A DNA stretch of 47,874 nucleotides from RGIG4140 sp045655105. Lineage in GTDB: Bacteria > Pseudomonadota > Alphaproteobacteria > CAAHEQ01 > UBA3637. Made by a program: the position numbers and the translations under genes. This document shows, piece by piece, positions 1-7,554 of this stretch (position 1 is the first letter of the stretch; every line of letters begins with the position of its first letter). Below the pieces are notes generated by a model that did no database searches, was not told the origin of the DNA, and was given only the letters and a program-made list of their open reading frames with translations. Where the stretch lies: positions 1 to 47,874 of the forward strand of contig JAZOOQ010000022.1 in NCBI GenBank assembly GCA_045655105.1, given 5' to 3'.

Positions 1-271
1 TACTTCTTATCTTTTGTAAAATATTCAAATTTTTTGTTGTTGTTTTTAACCTTGGCATATAAACAACTTTATTTTTTAATATATGATACAGATTTTTTTT
101 GTTTAAATAAGCATCAAAATCACCTCTATTTGAAGTGATAACAGGATAAACATCAATATTATTGTTTTGCACTAAGCGCTGTAATAATTCATCACAAACA
201 CGAACAATCCCTGTTCCTTTTAAACCATCAACTGCCAATTGTTCAACATCAAACAAAAGCTTTTTTTTCAT
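1..271 (-). CDS. N-terminal part of a glycosyltransferase-like protein (cut by window edge)
   Basis: An open frame starts with ATG at 271-269 and runs off the left edge of the window, giving about 90 residues. The protein begins MKKKLLFDVEQLAVDGLKGT and continues with a GIVRVCDELLQRL-like helix. This start, a strand followed by a G-T/S-GI-R segment and a helix, looks like the N-terminal Rossmann half of group 1 (GT4-type) glycosyltransferases, but the catalytic C-terminal half is outside the window. The ATG abuts the stop of the upstream nucleotidyltransferase gene, so the two are probably co-transcribed and may share a role in surface-polysaccharide synthesis. The family call is tentative; the existence of the gene is well supported by the uninterrupted frame and the tight junction. 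Confidence 0.55.
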   Translation of the reverse strand, partial: MKKKLLFDVEQLAVDGLKGTGIVRVCDELLQRLVQNNNIDVYPVITSNRGDFDAYLNKKNLYHILKNKVVYMPRLKTTTKNLNILQKIRS

Positions 272-703
272 TTACTCACTCCACTTTTCTAAAATCCACG
301 AGGATGAATTTGCTTTATAATCTCCACCAATCCCAAAAGCTTTTTCAACATTCAATTCTTCACAAACTGCATCTTCTCTGATGTTATCTTTCCCTCGATC
401 ACCACCATTTGCAAAAACTAAGTTTTCATTTGGATATTTGTTTCTTGCTTTTCTGATTCCATCTGAAGCAGAATCATCACTATCATCAAACTCAATCACA
501 TCAATGACTCCTTTTAGATTTTTTAAAATAGCAATGCGCGTTTTCAATTGATAAAAATTCTTTCCTTTTTTTCTGATTAACCATTCATCAGAATTTGCCA
601 AAATAATCACACCATCAGAAATATTTGATGATGATTTTATCATTTCAATATGCCCTTCATGGATCGGATCAAATCCACCTGAAACAATATAATATGTTTT
701 CAT
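272..703 (-). CDS. Cytidylyltransferase-like nucleotidyltransferase
   Basis: This 143-residue protein opens with a strand and then SGGFDPIHEGHIEMI (residues about 8-22), the GGFDxxHxGH nucleotide-binding signature of the HIGH-type nucleotidyltransferase superfamily (glycerol-3-phosphate cytidylyltransferase, RfaE C-terminal domain, FAD synthetase). Such enzymes transfer CMP or AMP from a nucleoside triphosphate onto a phosphorylated small molecule. The length fits a single catalytic domain. The usual C-terminal STT/SST element may correspond to the NSSSW near residue 132. The start is supported by an AGGAAG ribosome site just upstream. It directly precedes a glycosyltransferase-like gene, which suggests production of an activated sugar or polyol for a surface polymer; the substrate cannot be read from the sequence. 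Confidence 0.75.
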   Translation of the reverse strand: MKTYYIVSGGFDPIHEGHIEMIKSSSNISDGVIILANSDEWLIRKKGKNFYQLKTRIAILKNLKGVIDVIEFDDSDDSASDGIRKARNKYPNENLVFANGGDRGKDNIREDAVCEELNVEKAFGIGGDYKANSSSWILEKWSE

Positions 704-1126
704 TTCTTCCTCTTATATTCGATTTATAAAAGTTGAATTGCTATATTTTCTAAAATCAAATTATGTAATAAAACTACAACTTCATTGTTCAACAAAAATA
801 TATCTGTTCTTTCGAAGAGATAAGTTCAATATTTTACATATACAAGATATTAAAGTTCTTTTTTATTTCTTTTAACTTCTAAAACAATCACAATGAAGTG
901 AAAAATAATTATATTTGTATGCATCTTTAAAAGATAAAATACCATCATTTGTTTTTTATAACTTGTTAAAAATCAAAAAAAACATCAATATAACCATTTG
1001 ATATATTTATTTTTTTATAAAAACTTTTTCATATCATATAATTAAAAAAGAAAAATATAAACACCAAAGTAAATTAAAAAAATACGCATAATAAATATGC
1101 GCATTTTTTATTCATTTATTTATTTT
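704..1126. other. AT-rich intergenic region without a recognisable gene
   Basis: About 420 bases between two minus-strand nucleotidyltransferase genes. It is extremely AT-rich with many A and T runs and holds no open frame with a convincing ribosome site on either strand. The right end carries a hairpin terminator for the gene at 1127-1543, so the gene at 272-703 needs its own promoter somewhere in this stretch. Several TATA-like hexamers are present, but in DNA this AT-rich I cannot single one out. I see no tRNA or structured RNA. Confidence 0.6.
1075..1109 (-). terminator. Rho-independent terminator after the cytidylyltransferase gene
   Basis: An 8-bp stem (TATGCGCA 1096-1103 against TACGCATA 1083-1090) with a 5-nt loop is flanked by A runs on one side and T runs on the other. 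Read on the minus strand, the one imperfect pair is a G-U wobble; on the plus strand it would be an A-C mismatch. The hairpin therefore fits termination of the minus-strand gene ending at 1127. Confidence 0.7.
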
Positions 1127-1543
1127 TTATTTCTTTAAACTTTCACGAATAGCTGTTGTTGAACGAACGGGAAGTAATTCTTTTGGAATTCGATTACTCA
1201 CAACATATTTAATACCCAAACTTTCAACAAACTCTTTTTTTTCAGCACTATCTCCATCTTGATTCACAAAAAAGATATCTGGTTTAATTGCTTTAAGTTC
1301 CTCTTCAAAGTCAAGCTTCCCACTCCCTTTTGCGATAAATGCTTTGTAAACATATTTAAGAGAAGAAACCATATAAAGTCTTTCTTTTTCATTATAAAGC
1401 GTTTCTCTATTCTTTAAAAATTTTATTGTATTATCCGATCCAATTGAAACATGCAAATCTCCATATTGTGAAGCTTCTTCAAAAAAACGAATATGCCCAC
1501 TATGTAACACGTCAAAGCAACCTGAAACAAATACCTTTGGCAC
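1127..1543 (-). CDS. TagD-like cytidylyltransferase family protein
   Basis: A 138-residue single-domain nucleotidyltransferase. It has the GCFDVLHSGHI signature at residues 8-18 and an RSTT element near residue 127, matching the GxFDxxHxGH and R-STT motifs of glycerol-3-phosphate cytidylyltransferase (TagD) and its relatives. The expected reaction is transfer of CMP (or AMP) from CTP (or ATP) to an alcohol phosphate. The start codon is GTG at 1543-1541, preceded at good spacing by a GGGGGA ribosome site; an ATG a few bases upstream is out of frame. It is followed by its own hairpin terminator and lies near a second enzyme of the same fold (272-703) and a glycosyltransferase-like gene. Together they suggest a small surface-glycan precursor cluster. 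The substrate is not determined. Confidence 0.8.
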   Translation of the reverse strand: MPKVFVSGCFDVLHSGHIRFFEEASQYGDLHVSIGSDNTIKFLKNRETLYNEKERLYMVSSLKYVYKAFIAKGSGKLDFEEELKAIKPDIFFVNQDGDSAEKKEFVESLGIKYVVSNRIPKELLPVRSTTAIRESLKK

Positions 1544-1571
1544 TTAACATCCCCCTCTTTTCTTTAAAAAT

Positions 1572-1979
1572 TTAGAACTGAACTCTTAAGACATTATACT
1601 CTTGAGATAAACCATTTACAACACTTGTAATTGTTTCTCTGGTTACCTGATAATTATATAGATTTTCAATTGCGTTAACAACACCATCAGTAATATCGTC
1701 TGGATTATGATAAATTAAAACAACTTTGTCAACAATTTTGGCATCCATTCTTGAAACACCTTCTGGAACCTCCATACGTTCATATTGAGTTGTTGTGTTA
1801 TGACCTTTTGTTCTTGCAATATTATAAATATTAATAACAACCTTCATCAATTCATTAGCTTGTTGACGTTCTTTCATAAAATCAAATCCAACAATTCCCA
1901 ACAATGATAATATTGCAAAAATAACCAACACCGCTAACATTTCAACCATCGAACGGCCAGATTCATTATTTTTTTTCAT
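1572..1979 (-). CDS. Pilin-like protein with type IV prepilin N-terminus
   Basis: A 135-residue protein. After a short charged leader (MKKNNESGRS) it has the segment MVEMLAVLVIFAILSLLGIV, a class III-like prepilin cleavage and helix region with the diagnostic glutamate five residues into the hydrophobic stretch. Prepilin peptidase would cut near the SGRS/M junction region and the helix would pack into a pilus or pseudopilus core. The rest is a small soluble domain with no cysteine pair, whose family I cannot name. The start is set by a GGGGGAGG ribosome site. Proteins with this ESGRS(M/L)-E leader recur in gut Alphaproteobacteria of order RF32, as I recall. A second such gene lies at 4201-4677. 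No pilus assembly gene is in the window. Confidence 0.7.
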   Translation of the reverse strand: MKKNNESGRSMVEMLAVLVIFAILSLLGIVGFDFMKERQQANELMKVVINIYNIARTKGHNTTTQYERMEVPEGVSRMDAKIVDKVVLIYHNPDDITDGVVNAIENLYNYQVTRETITSVVNGLSQEYNVLRVQF

Positions 1980-1991
1980 GCCTCCCCCTTT

Positions 1992-2120
1992 TTAATTTTC
2001 AGTAACAATATATGGATGCGGATAAAAAGAATCAGCTGGAGGCGTTGGTTTAGAAACACGCCCGCATCCAGCCAAACCTAAAACACATAAAAAAAGCAAA
2101 CACAATAAAATGTTTTTCAT
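1992..2120 (-). CDS. Small LptM-like outer-membrane lipoprotein
   Basis: A 42-residue product starts at ATG 2120-2118. It has a lipoprotein signal peptide: a short MKN start, about 12 hydrophobic residues, then the lipobox LAGC with the acceptor Cys at residue 19. The next residues are GRVSKPTPPAD, resembling the CGxxGPxxPP pattern of the tiny LptM/YifL-type lipoproteins, which assist LptD maturation in enterobacteria and sit near argH/lysA in many alphaproteobacteria. The mature part would be only about 24 residues and ends YPHPYIVTEN. It lies between argS and a pilin-like gene on the same strand, 19 bases downstream of the argS stop. The lipoprotein call is firm; the LptM assignment is by analogy. 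Confidence 0.75.
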   Translation of the reverse strand: MKNILLCLLFLCVLGLAGCGRVSKPTPPADSFYPHPYIVTEN

Positions 2121-2139
2121 TTTTTCCCCTCTTGATTCA

Positions 2140-3903
2140 TTACATTTTATCTGGAACTTCTAACCCCAACACATCTGCCATTTTAAGCGCAACAGTTAAA
2201 GCATATTTAGTAAGAGCTAAACGAGATTTTTTCTCTTCATCAGATGCATCTTTGATTGGGCAATCATGATAAAAAAGATTAAAATCTTGCGCTAATTTAA
2301 ACAAGTAATCGCAAATCACATGTGGTGCATTATTATCATACGCTGTTTGCACACTGTCTGGCATTGCATACAAACGTAATAATAATTGACGTTCTGCTGG
2401 AAGAGTGATAACAGGAATATCATCTTTTTTCAAATCTAAACTAACACCTGATTTTTCAAGCAATGATTTCATTCGAACCATAGCATATAATAAATAAGGA
2501 CCTGTTTTTCCTTCTGTGCTTGTTAATTTATCTTCATCAAAGATATAATTTTTCATTCTTTCATTCATTAAATCTGCAAATTTAAGTGCAGACACACCAA
2601 CAATACGTGAAATTTCTTCTTTTTCTGTGGCAGTTAAATCACGACCCATTTCACCACTATTCATTTTATCTAATGCTGCTTTTGTTGCCGTGTCAATTAA
2701 CATTCTCAATGTCATCACACCACCATCTCGCGTTTTAAATGGTTTATTGTCTTTACCATTAATCGTTCCAAAACCAAGATGCTTTACACTTGTTTTTTGA
2801 AGCAAGCCAATTTTTTCAGCCACATTAAAAACCTGTTCAAAGTGAAGGGATTGGCGCGCATCAACAACATATAAAATTTCATCAGCATCAAACTCTTCAA
2901 CGCGTTCCTCAATAGTTGCCAAATCTGTTGCTGCATACATAACAGCACCTTCTGAATTAATCATAATCATCGGAGGAAGATCATTCCCACTTTGAGAAAC
3001 ACCAGCATCAATAATTTCAGCCCCATTATCTTTATACATAATGCCCGAATTTCTTAACCGATCAACCATTTTTAATAATCTATCATGAACATCTTTTTCA
3101 CCGCGCCATAATTCAAATGAAACAGCTAATTCATCATACATTTTTTTAATATCTGAAACAGATAAACGAACAAAACCATTTAAAAGTTCTAATAATCCTT
3201 TTTCTTTATTTTGAAGACGACGCGTAAAATCTTTTGCTTTCAATAAATATTCAGGATCTTCTTTTGATTTTTTAGAAGCAATTGGATACATTTCTTCCAA
3301 ATCTTTTCCTGTAAATGGTGTTTCAACAGGATATTCGCCTTGATAAGAAGAATCAAAATAAACTAAATTGGGATCACGTTCAGAAAGCTCAGCCATTAAA
3401 AGACCCATTGGCAATCCCCAATCCCCTAAATGAACATCTCCAATCACTTCATCACCAGCAAAAGCATGCAATCTTTTTAATGATTCACCAATAATTGCTG
3501 GACGTAAATGCCCCACATGTAATGCCTTGGCAACATTTGGCCCACCATAATCTAAAACAACTTTTTTTGAAGGAGTTATTCGTTCATAACCTGATTTTTC
3601 TTGAGATAAAATATCATAAGCAATTTCAGATAAAGCTGTATTTGAAATCGTCATATTAATAAATCCAGGACCATCAACTGTTACTTTTTCAAAAAATGAA
3701 TCCTCTTTTAGAAAAGAAACAATTGCTTCTGCAACAGCTCTTGGATTTGTTTTTAATTGCTTAGCTAAAGGCAATGCCCCATTTGATTGATAATCACTAA
3801 TATCTGGTCGATCAGATAAACGAACCAATAATTGAGCTTCAGGATACCCAGCCCGTTCAAAGGCAGATTGAACTTTTTGATTAATAATTTGATTTAAATT
3901 CAT
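2140..3903 (-). CDS. argS: Arginyl-tRNA synthetase
   Basis: A 587-residue class I synthetase that charges tRNA-Arg with arginine. The N-terminal Add-1 domain (about residues 1-110) is followed by the HIGH motif as HVGH in NVAKALHVGHLRP, preceded by the typical DYGGPN stretch. The C-terminal DALR anticodon-binding domain includes the segment GPYLLYAMVRMKSLL and ends KMADVLGLEVPDKM, as usual for ArgRS. The length is normal. I place the start at ATG 3903-3901, because AGGAAG lies five bases upstream; an in-frame GTG two codons earlier sits inside that ribosome site. The SRP RNA gene lies upstream on the same strand, and a small lipoprotein gene follows 19 bases after the stop. Confidence 0.95.
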   Translation of the reverse strand: MNLNQIINQKVQSAFERAGYPEAQLLVRLSDRPDISDYQSNGALPLAKQLKTNPRAVAEAIVSFLKEDSFFEKVTVDGPGFINMTISNTALSEIAYDILSQEKSGYERITPSKKVVLDYGGPNVAKALHVGHLRPAIIGESLKRLHAFAGDEVIGDVHLGDWGLPMGLLMAELSERDPNLVYFDSSYQGEYPVETPFTGKDLEEMYPIASKKSKEDPEYLLKAKDFTRRLQNKEKGLLELLNGFVRLSVSDIKKMYDELAVSFELWRGEKDVHDRLLKMVDRLRNSGIMYKDNGAEIIDAGVSQSGNDLPPMIMINSEGAVMYAATDLATIEERVEEFDADEILYVVDARQSLHFEQVFNVAEKIGLLQKTSVKHLGFGTINGKDNKPFKTRDGGVMTLRMLIDTATKAALDKMNSGEMGRDLTATEKEEISRIVGVSALKFADLMNERMKNYIFDEDKLTSTEGKTGPYLLYAMVRMKSLLEKSGVSLDLKKDDIPVITLPAERQLLLRLYAMPDSVQTAYDNNAPHVICDYLFKLAQDFNLFYHDCPIKDASDEEKKSRLALTKYALTVALKMADVLGLEVPDKM

Positions 3904-3991
3904 TTTCACTTCCTTAAAAAATATAATTTATTTGGCTTAGTATACAAAATCTTTTCAAAAAGCGCAAGTTTTTAAACAGGAAGAAACAAAA

Positions 3992-4082
3992 AAAGAAGAC
4001 GGACAACCCGCCAAATAAAAATGGGCTGCTTTCTTCCGAACCTGACCCGCTGTTTTTATTTAAAACGTCCATCCGTCTTCCA
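3992..4082 (-). ncRNA. ffs: Signal recognition particle RNA (4.5S type)
   Basis: On the minus strand this stretch contains GGGTCAGGTTCGGAAGAAAGCAG, which I break as GGGTCAGGTTCGG (about 4036-4024) and AAGAAAGCAG. This is the conserved SRP domain IV core that binds Ffh. The flanks close into a long helix: GGAAGACGGA at the 5' end pairs with GTCCGTCTTC at the 3' end, followed by a run of seven Ts that acts as terminator. The size (about 90 nt) fits the short bacterial 4.5S form without an Alu domain. It lies upstream of argS on the same strand. Exact ends are estimated from the helix and T run. Confidence 0.9.
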
Positions 4083-4142
4083 GTTAAAAATGATAATTGT
4101 TTTTTTAAAATTTTGCAATAAAATTTTTATAAAAAAAAAGAA

Positions 4143-4171
4143 TTGTTTTTTCCTAAAAAATATATTATAAA
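4143..4171 (+). promoter_or_regulatory. Candidate sigma-70 promoter for the pilin-like gene
   Basis: TTGTTT (4143-4148) and TATAAA (4166-4171) are separated by 17 bases. The predicted start lies about 25 bases before the ATG at 4201, and a GGGAGA ribosome site lies between. Confidence 0.45.
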
Positions 4172-4200
4172 AAATTATATTTAATTTAGGGAGATATTTT

Positions 4201-4677
4201 ATGCATAACGAATCTGGTCGCTCACTTATTGAAATTTTAGGCGTTTTAGCAATTATTGGAGTACTCTCAATCGCTGGTATTGCAGGATATAAATTAGCGG
4301 TTTATCGTTATACAGCTTCTAAAATTATCGATACAACAAATAAATATGCATTTATTGTTTTTGAAAAGTGCCGTGCAGTATATGATTCTCACTCAACAGC
4401 TTTACAATCAATTGACAATTGCACAAAAAATACACCAGGAGTTCCAAAATTTTCAGAAGCAGGCCTTGGCATTCCTCCCAATGGCCTTTTAGAAGAAGGT
4501 ATTCTTTTTAACAGAGTTTCAAAAAAAAGTAATTCAAATACTCATATTATTCAAACAACGTTGCAATTTAAAACAAAAGATCATTGTTTAGCTGTTAAAT
4601 ATATGCAAAGTAACCCAAATGGGTGCAGACAAACAAGCGCTCCATACACTCTTTCATTCGAAACAATACAAAACTAA
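4201..4677 (+). CDS. Pilin-like protein with type IV prepilin N-terminus
   Basis: A 158-residue protein beginning MHNESGRSLIEILGVLAIIG, a short leader followed by the prepilin hydrophobic helix with glutamate at the +5 position. It shares the ESGRS leader with the gene at 1572-1979 but differs in the rest. It carries four cysteines (around residues 59, 75, 128 and 142), which could form the disulfide loop common in type IV pilins; the companion gene has none. The start follows a GGGAGA site at good spacing. The gene stands alone with its own promoter between the divergent SRP RNA gene and the convergent ThpR-like gene. I infer a pilus or pseudopilus subunit; no assembly ATPase, platform protein or peptidase is visible nearby. 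Confidence 0.7.
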   Translation: MHNESGRSLIEILGVLAIIGVLSIAGIAGYKLAVYRYTASKIIDTTNKYAFIVFEKCRAVYDSHSTALQSIDNCTKNTPGVPKFSEAGLGIPPNGLLEEGILFNRVSKKSNSNTHIIQTTLQFKTKDHCLAVKYMQSNPNGCRQTSAPYTLSFETIQN

Positions 4678-4680
4678 ATT

Positions 4681-5232
4681 TTAAATTAAAGCAAGAGGAT
4701 ACGTTTCTTCAACCGTATAATATTTTCCTTCAGAATTTTCTCTTGCTCGGCTTGCAAATAATGAAAACGAATCTACTAAAAACTCTCTTGAATGAAAAAG
4801 ATTATTTTCAGCAATATATTTAAAAAGCTCATCAATACTTGTTCCCCTTAATCTAGCCAAACTTACGTGGGGAACAAATTTAAATCGATCAGCATCACCC
4901 GCCCCCGCCTTTTTAACAGCCCAATCAATTTTTTGCTGCAATTCACCAATAATTTTTGGCTCTGTCACACCAGTCCATAGATGATGAGGCATATTTTTTG
5001 TTGCAAAATAATTAATTTCTTTAAACGCCATATAAAAAGCAGGAAATCTAATGTATCTAAGCTCTTTTAAAACATCTTCCGCAACTGGTTCTTCAACATT
5101 GCCAACAAATCTTAAATTAAGGGTTAATTTATCCTTTGTATGCCAATCAGCCCCTGGCAATCCACCTCTTAAAGCATATAATTCTTCTTTAATATCTTCT
5201 GGCAAATCTAAACCAACGAATAGACGAATCAT
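4681..5232 (-). CDS. RNA 2',3'-cyclic phosphodiesterase (ThpR/LigT-like) with altered first motif
   Basis: A 183-residue protein of the 2H phosphoesterase superfamily. It starts MIRLFVGLDLPEDIKEELYA, the usual N-terminus of ThpR (2'-5' RNA ligase family), and keeps the second catalytic motif as HVSL in FVPHVSLARL (about residue 133). The first motif is normally HLTL in NLHLTLRFLG, but here it reads KLTLNLRFVG, so His becomes Thr and Thr becomes Asn. One of the two catalytic histidines is thus absent, and activity is doubtful or altered. The start is ATG 5232-5230; a longer ATG at 5250 lies upstream of the AGGAG ribosome site. The gene converges on the pilin-like gene, and its promoter region backs onto def. 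Confidence 0.8.
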   Translation of the reverse strand: MIRLFVGLDLPEDIKEELYALRGGLPGADWHTKDKLTLNLRFVGNVEEPVAEDVLKELRYIRFPAFYMAFKEINYFATKNMPHHLWTGVTEPKIIGELQQKIDWAVKKAGAGDADRFKFVPHVSLARLRGTSIDELFKYIAENNLFHSREFLVDSFSLFASRARENSEGKYYTVEETYPLALI

Positions 5233-5244
5233 AAAAAAACTCCT

Positions 5245-5273
5245 TTGCAAAATTATTTATTTCAGTGTATAAT
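5245..5273 (+). promoter_or_regulatory. Promoter for the def-fmt-truA operon
   Basis: TTGCAA (5245-5250) and a perfect TATAAT (5268-5273) are separated by exactly 17 bases. Transcription would start near 5280, about 20 bases before the def ATG. The -35 element overlaps the 5' leader of the divergent ThpR-like gene. Confidence 0.65.
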
Positions 5274-5298
5274 AAAAAAAAACAAAAAGGAAGTGAAA

Positions 5299-5835
5299 AT
5301 GACAAAATTAAATGTAATTGAGATACCGAATCCTATTTTATATCAAAAAGCTGAAGAAGTAAAAGAAGTTACTCCAGAAATTCAAACTCTTTTAAGCGAT
5401 ATGCTTGAAACAATGTATAAAACAAATGGCGTGGGTTTAGCTGGTAATCAAGTTGGTGTTTTAAAACGCCTTGTTGTTATTGATTGTGCTGCAAAAGATG
5501 AAGACCCTGACCCCATCAAAATGGTGAATCCAAAAATCACTTTTAAATCCGAAGATATGGTGTGTCACAATGAAGGGTGCCTCTCCATTCCAAGGGAATA
5601 TGCCGATGTCATCCGTCACGAAATAGTAACTGTTGAATATCTTGATGAAAACGGCATCAAAAAAGAAAGAACGGCAAGCGGACTTTTAGCTATAGCCATT
5701 CAACACGAGCTTGATCATTTAGAGGGAATTTTATTTATTGATCATTTATCCCCTTTAAAAAGAAAAATGCTCTTGAAACATTTAGAAAAAAGACGTAAAA
5801 AACAAGCTCTTGAATCTCAATTATCAGAAGAATAA
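5299..5835 (+). CDS. def: Peptide deformylase
   Basis: A 178-residue metalloenzyme that removes the formyl group from the N-terminal methionine of new proteins. All three family motifs are present: GVGLAGNQVG (motif 1, with Gly where GLAAxQ usually has Ala), EGCLS (motif 2, metal-binding Cys) and QHELDH (motif 3, HExxH with two metal histidines and the catalytic Glu). The C-terminal basic helix is typical. The start is ATG 5299, behind AAGGAAGTG; a longer reading from 5245 would begin in the promoter. It opens the def-fmt-truA operon, an arrangement known in other bacteria that couples formylation and deformylation of the initiator methionine. Confidence 0.95.
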   Translation: MTKLNVIEIPNPILYQKAEEVKEVTPEIQTLLSDMLETMYKTNGVGLAGNQVGVLKRLVVIDCAAKDEDPDPIKMVNPKITFKSEDMVCHNEGCLSIPREYADVIRHEIVTVEYLDENGIKKERTASGLLAIAIQHELDHLEGILFIDHLSPLKRKMLLKHLEKRRKKQALESQLSEE

Positions 5836-5853
5836 TTTTTTGAAAGGACATTT

Positions 5854-6765
5854 ATGAAAGTTGTTTTTATGGGAACCCCTGAGTTCTCCGTGCCAGTATT
5901 GGAATCGCTTGTAAAACACCATGAAGTCATTGCAGTTTACACTCAACCAGCCAGACCAGCTGGCCGTGGGAATAAACTCATCCCATCACCTGTACAACAA
6001 AAAGCTGAAAGTTTTGGAATTCCTGTATATACGCCAATTTCTTTCAGAAAAGGAACAGCAGCTGAAGAATTTAAAGCATTAAACGCCGATGTTGCTGTTG
6101 TTTGCGCTTATGGTCTTATTTTGCCTAAAATTGTTTTAGAAGCGCCTAAAAAAGGATGTATCAATATCCATGCATCTCTCTTGCCTCGATGGAGAGGGGC
6201 CGCACCAATCCAACGCGCCATTGAAGCAGGTGATAAAGAAACAGGAATCACCATTATGCAAATGGATGAAGGGCTTGATACGGGTGATATGCTTTTAAAA
6301 GGAAGTGTTGAAATAACTTCAGAAACAACAGCCTCCTCATTGCATGATGCTCTTTCTAAAACAGGTGCTGAATTAATTATCAAAGCGCTAAACGAAAATC
6401 CAACACCTCAAAAACAACCAGAAGAAGGCATTACTTATGCCGAAAAAATTCAAAAATCAGAAGCTTATATAGATTGGTTTATGGATGCAGAAAAAATAAA
6501 AAATAAAATCATGGCATTCAATCCTTATCCAGCTGCTCATTTTATCTATAGAGGGGAAAGAATAAAAGTTTTCAATGCAACTGTTGAAAAAACAACATCA
6601 AAAGCCCCAGCAGGTGAAGTATTAGATGGAAATCTGCTTATCGCCTGTCGCGGCGGAACAGCTTTAAGATTAACTGAATTACAACGCGAAGGAAAAAGAA
6701 AAATGTCTGCAGAAGACTTTTTAAAAGGATTTGAATTAAAAAAAGGAAAAAACATTGCGGTATAA
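5854..6765 (+). CDS. fmt: Methionyl-tRNA formyltransferase
   Basis: A 303-residue enzyme that formylates Met-tRNAfMet with 10-formyl-tetrahydrofolate before initiation. It starts MKVVFMGTPEFSVPVLESL as is typical. The catalytic stretch INIHASLLPRWRGAAPIQRA (about residues 106-125) holds the formyl-transfer Asn, His and the SLLPRWRG signature, and is followed by GITIMQMDEGLDTGDML with the catalytic Asp. The C-terminal beta-barrel tRNA-binding domain runs from about residue 205. It lies 18 bases after def with an AAAGGA ribosome site, and its end overlaps the truA start by 11 bases, so the three genes are translated from one message. Confidence 0.96.
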   Translation: MKVVFMGTPEFSVPVLESLVKHHEVIAVYTQPARPAGRGNKLIPSPVQQKAESFGIPVYTPISFRKGTAAEEFKALNADVAVVCAYGLILPKIVLEAPKKGCINIHASLLPRWRGAAPIQRAIEAGDKETGITIMQMDEGLDTGDMLLKGSVEITSETTASSLHDALSKTGAELIIKALNENPTPQKQPEEGITYAEKIQKSEAYIDWFMDAEKIKNKIMAFNPYPAAHFIYRGERIKVFNATVEKTTSKAPAGEVLDGNLLIACRGGTALRLTELQREGKRKMSAEDFLKGFELKKGKNIAV

Positions 6766-7489
6766 ATTAATCATTGAATATGATGGAACAAATTTCAAAG
6801 GATGGCAACGTCAAAAATCTGGACTTGCCATCCAAGAAGTTATTGAAAACGCACTTAAAACAGCTTTACGCGAAGAGATCACTTTATTTGGTTCTGGCAG
6901 AACTGATACAGGCGTTCATGCTTTAGGCCAAGTTGCCCATTTTGAAACAGAAAAAGAGTTGAATCTCTTCAAGATAAGAGAATCATTAAATGCGCTTGTT
7001 CGCCCTCATTTAATTTCAATTCATGATGTTCAAAAAGTCTCAGATGACTTTCATGCTAGATTCAGCGCAAAAGAACGTTCTTATGTTTATCAAATATTAA
7101 ATTCTTCTTTTCCCCCAGCTCTTCTTAAAAATAAAGTTTGGTGGATTCACACACCATTAGATATTAATTCAATGCAAGAAGCAGCTAACTTACTTATTGG
7201 AAAACATGATTTTTCAACATTTAGAGCTTCAGAATGCCAAGCAAAATCCCCAATAAAAACGATTAACACCATTCGTTTTGAACAAGATGGAAATATCATT
7301 AAAATGCATATCAGTGCAAAATCTTTTTTACATCACCAGGTCAGAAATATTATTGGATCATTGGCTCTTGTTGGACAAGGAAAATGGACTATCAAAGATT
7401 TTGAAACCGCATTCAATGGAAAAGACAGAAAATTAGGAGGCCCGACCGCTCCACCTGAAGGCCTTTATTTTGTTTCTGTTAAATATTGA
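6755..7489 (+). CDS. truA: tRNA pseudouridine(38-40) synthase TruA
   Basis: A 244-residue pseudouridine synthase that modifies positions 38-40 of the tRNA anticodon arm. The catalytic motif GSGRTDTGVHA (about residues 46-56) contains the nucleophilic Asp of the RTDxGVHA signature. The downstream motifs HHQVRNIIGSL and the C-terminal GLYF are also those of TruA. The length is normal. The start is a TTG at 6755-6757, inside the end of fmt (11-bp overlap), preceded by an AAGGAA site; the first residues RYKLIIEYDGTNFKGWQ align with the family start, so no later ATG is credible. Third gene of the def-fmt-truA operon. Confidence 0.95.
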   Translation: MRYKLIIEYDGTNFKGWQRQKSGLAIQEVIENALKTALREEITLFGSGRTDTGVHALGQVAHFETEKELNLFKIRESLNALVRPHLISIHDVQKVSDDFHARFSAKERSYVYQILNSSFPPALLKNKVWWIHTPLDINSMQEAANLLIGKHDFSTFRASECQAKSPIKTINTIRFEQDGNIIKMHISAKSFLHHQVRNIIGSLALVGQGKWTIKDFETAFNGKDRKLGGPTAPPEGLYFVSVKY

Positions 7490-7518
7490 TTTTTTCTTCT
7501 TAAATCAAATAAATTATA

Positions 7519-7547
7519 TTGATTTTAAGAGATAATCTTCATATATT
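7519..7547 (+). promoter_or_regulatory. Candidate promoter of the bat operon, giving a leaderless start
   Basis: TTGATT (7519-7524) and TATATT (7542-7547) are spaced by 17 bases. The expected transcription start, 6-8 bases after the -10, falls on or next to the ATG at 7555, and no ribosome site lies between. Confidence 0.45.
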
Positions 7548-7554
7548 ATAAATC

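Noticed and set aside
704..1126. Structured RNA or tRNA in the AT-rich gap
   Set aside because: No clover-leaf, conserved loop or stable GC-containing helix other than the terminator at the right end.
7497..7534. Imperfect inverted repeat after truA as a terminator
   Set aside because: The stem is all A-T with a bulge and no proper T run, so it is not convincing.
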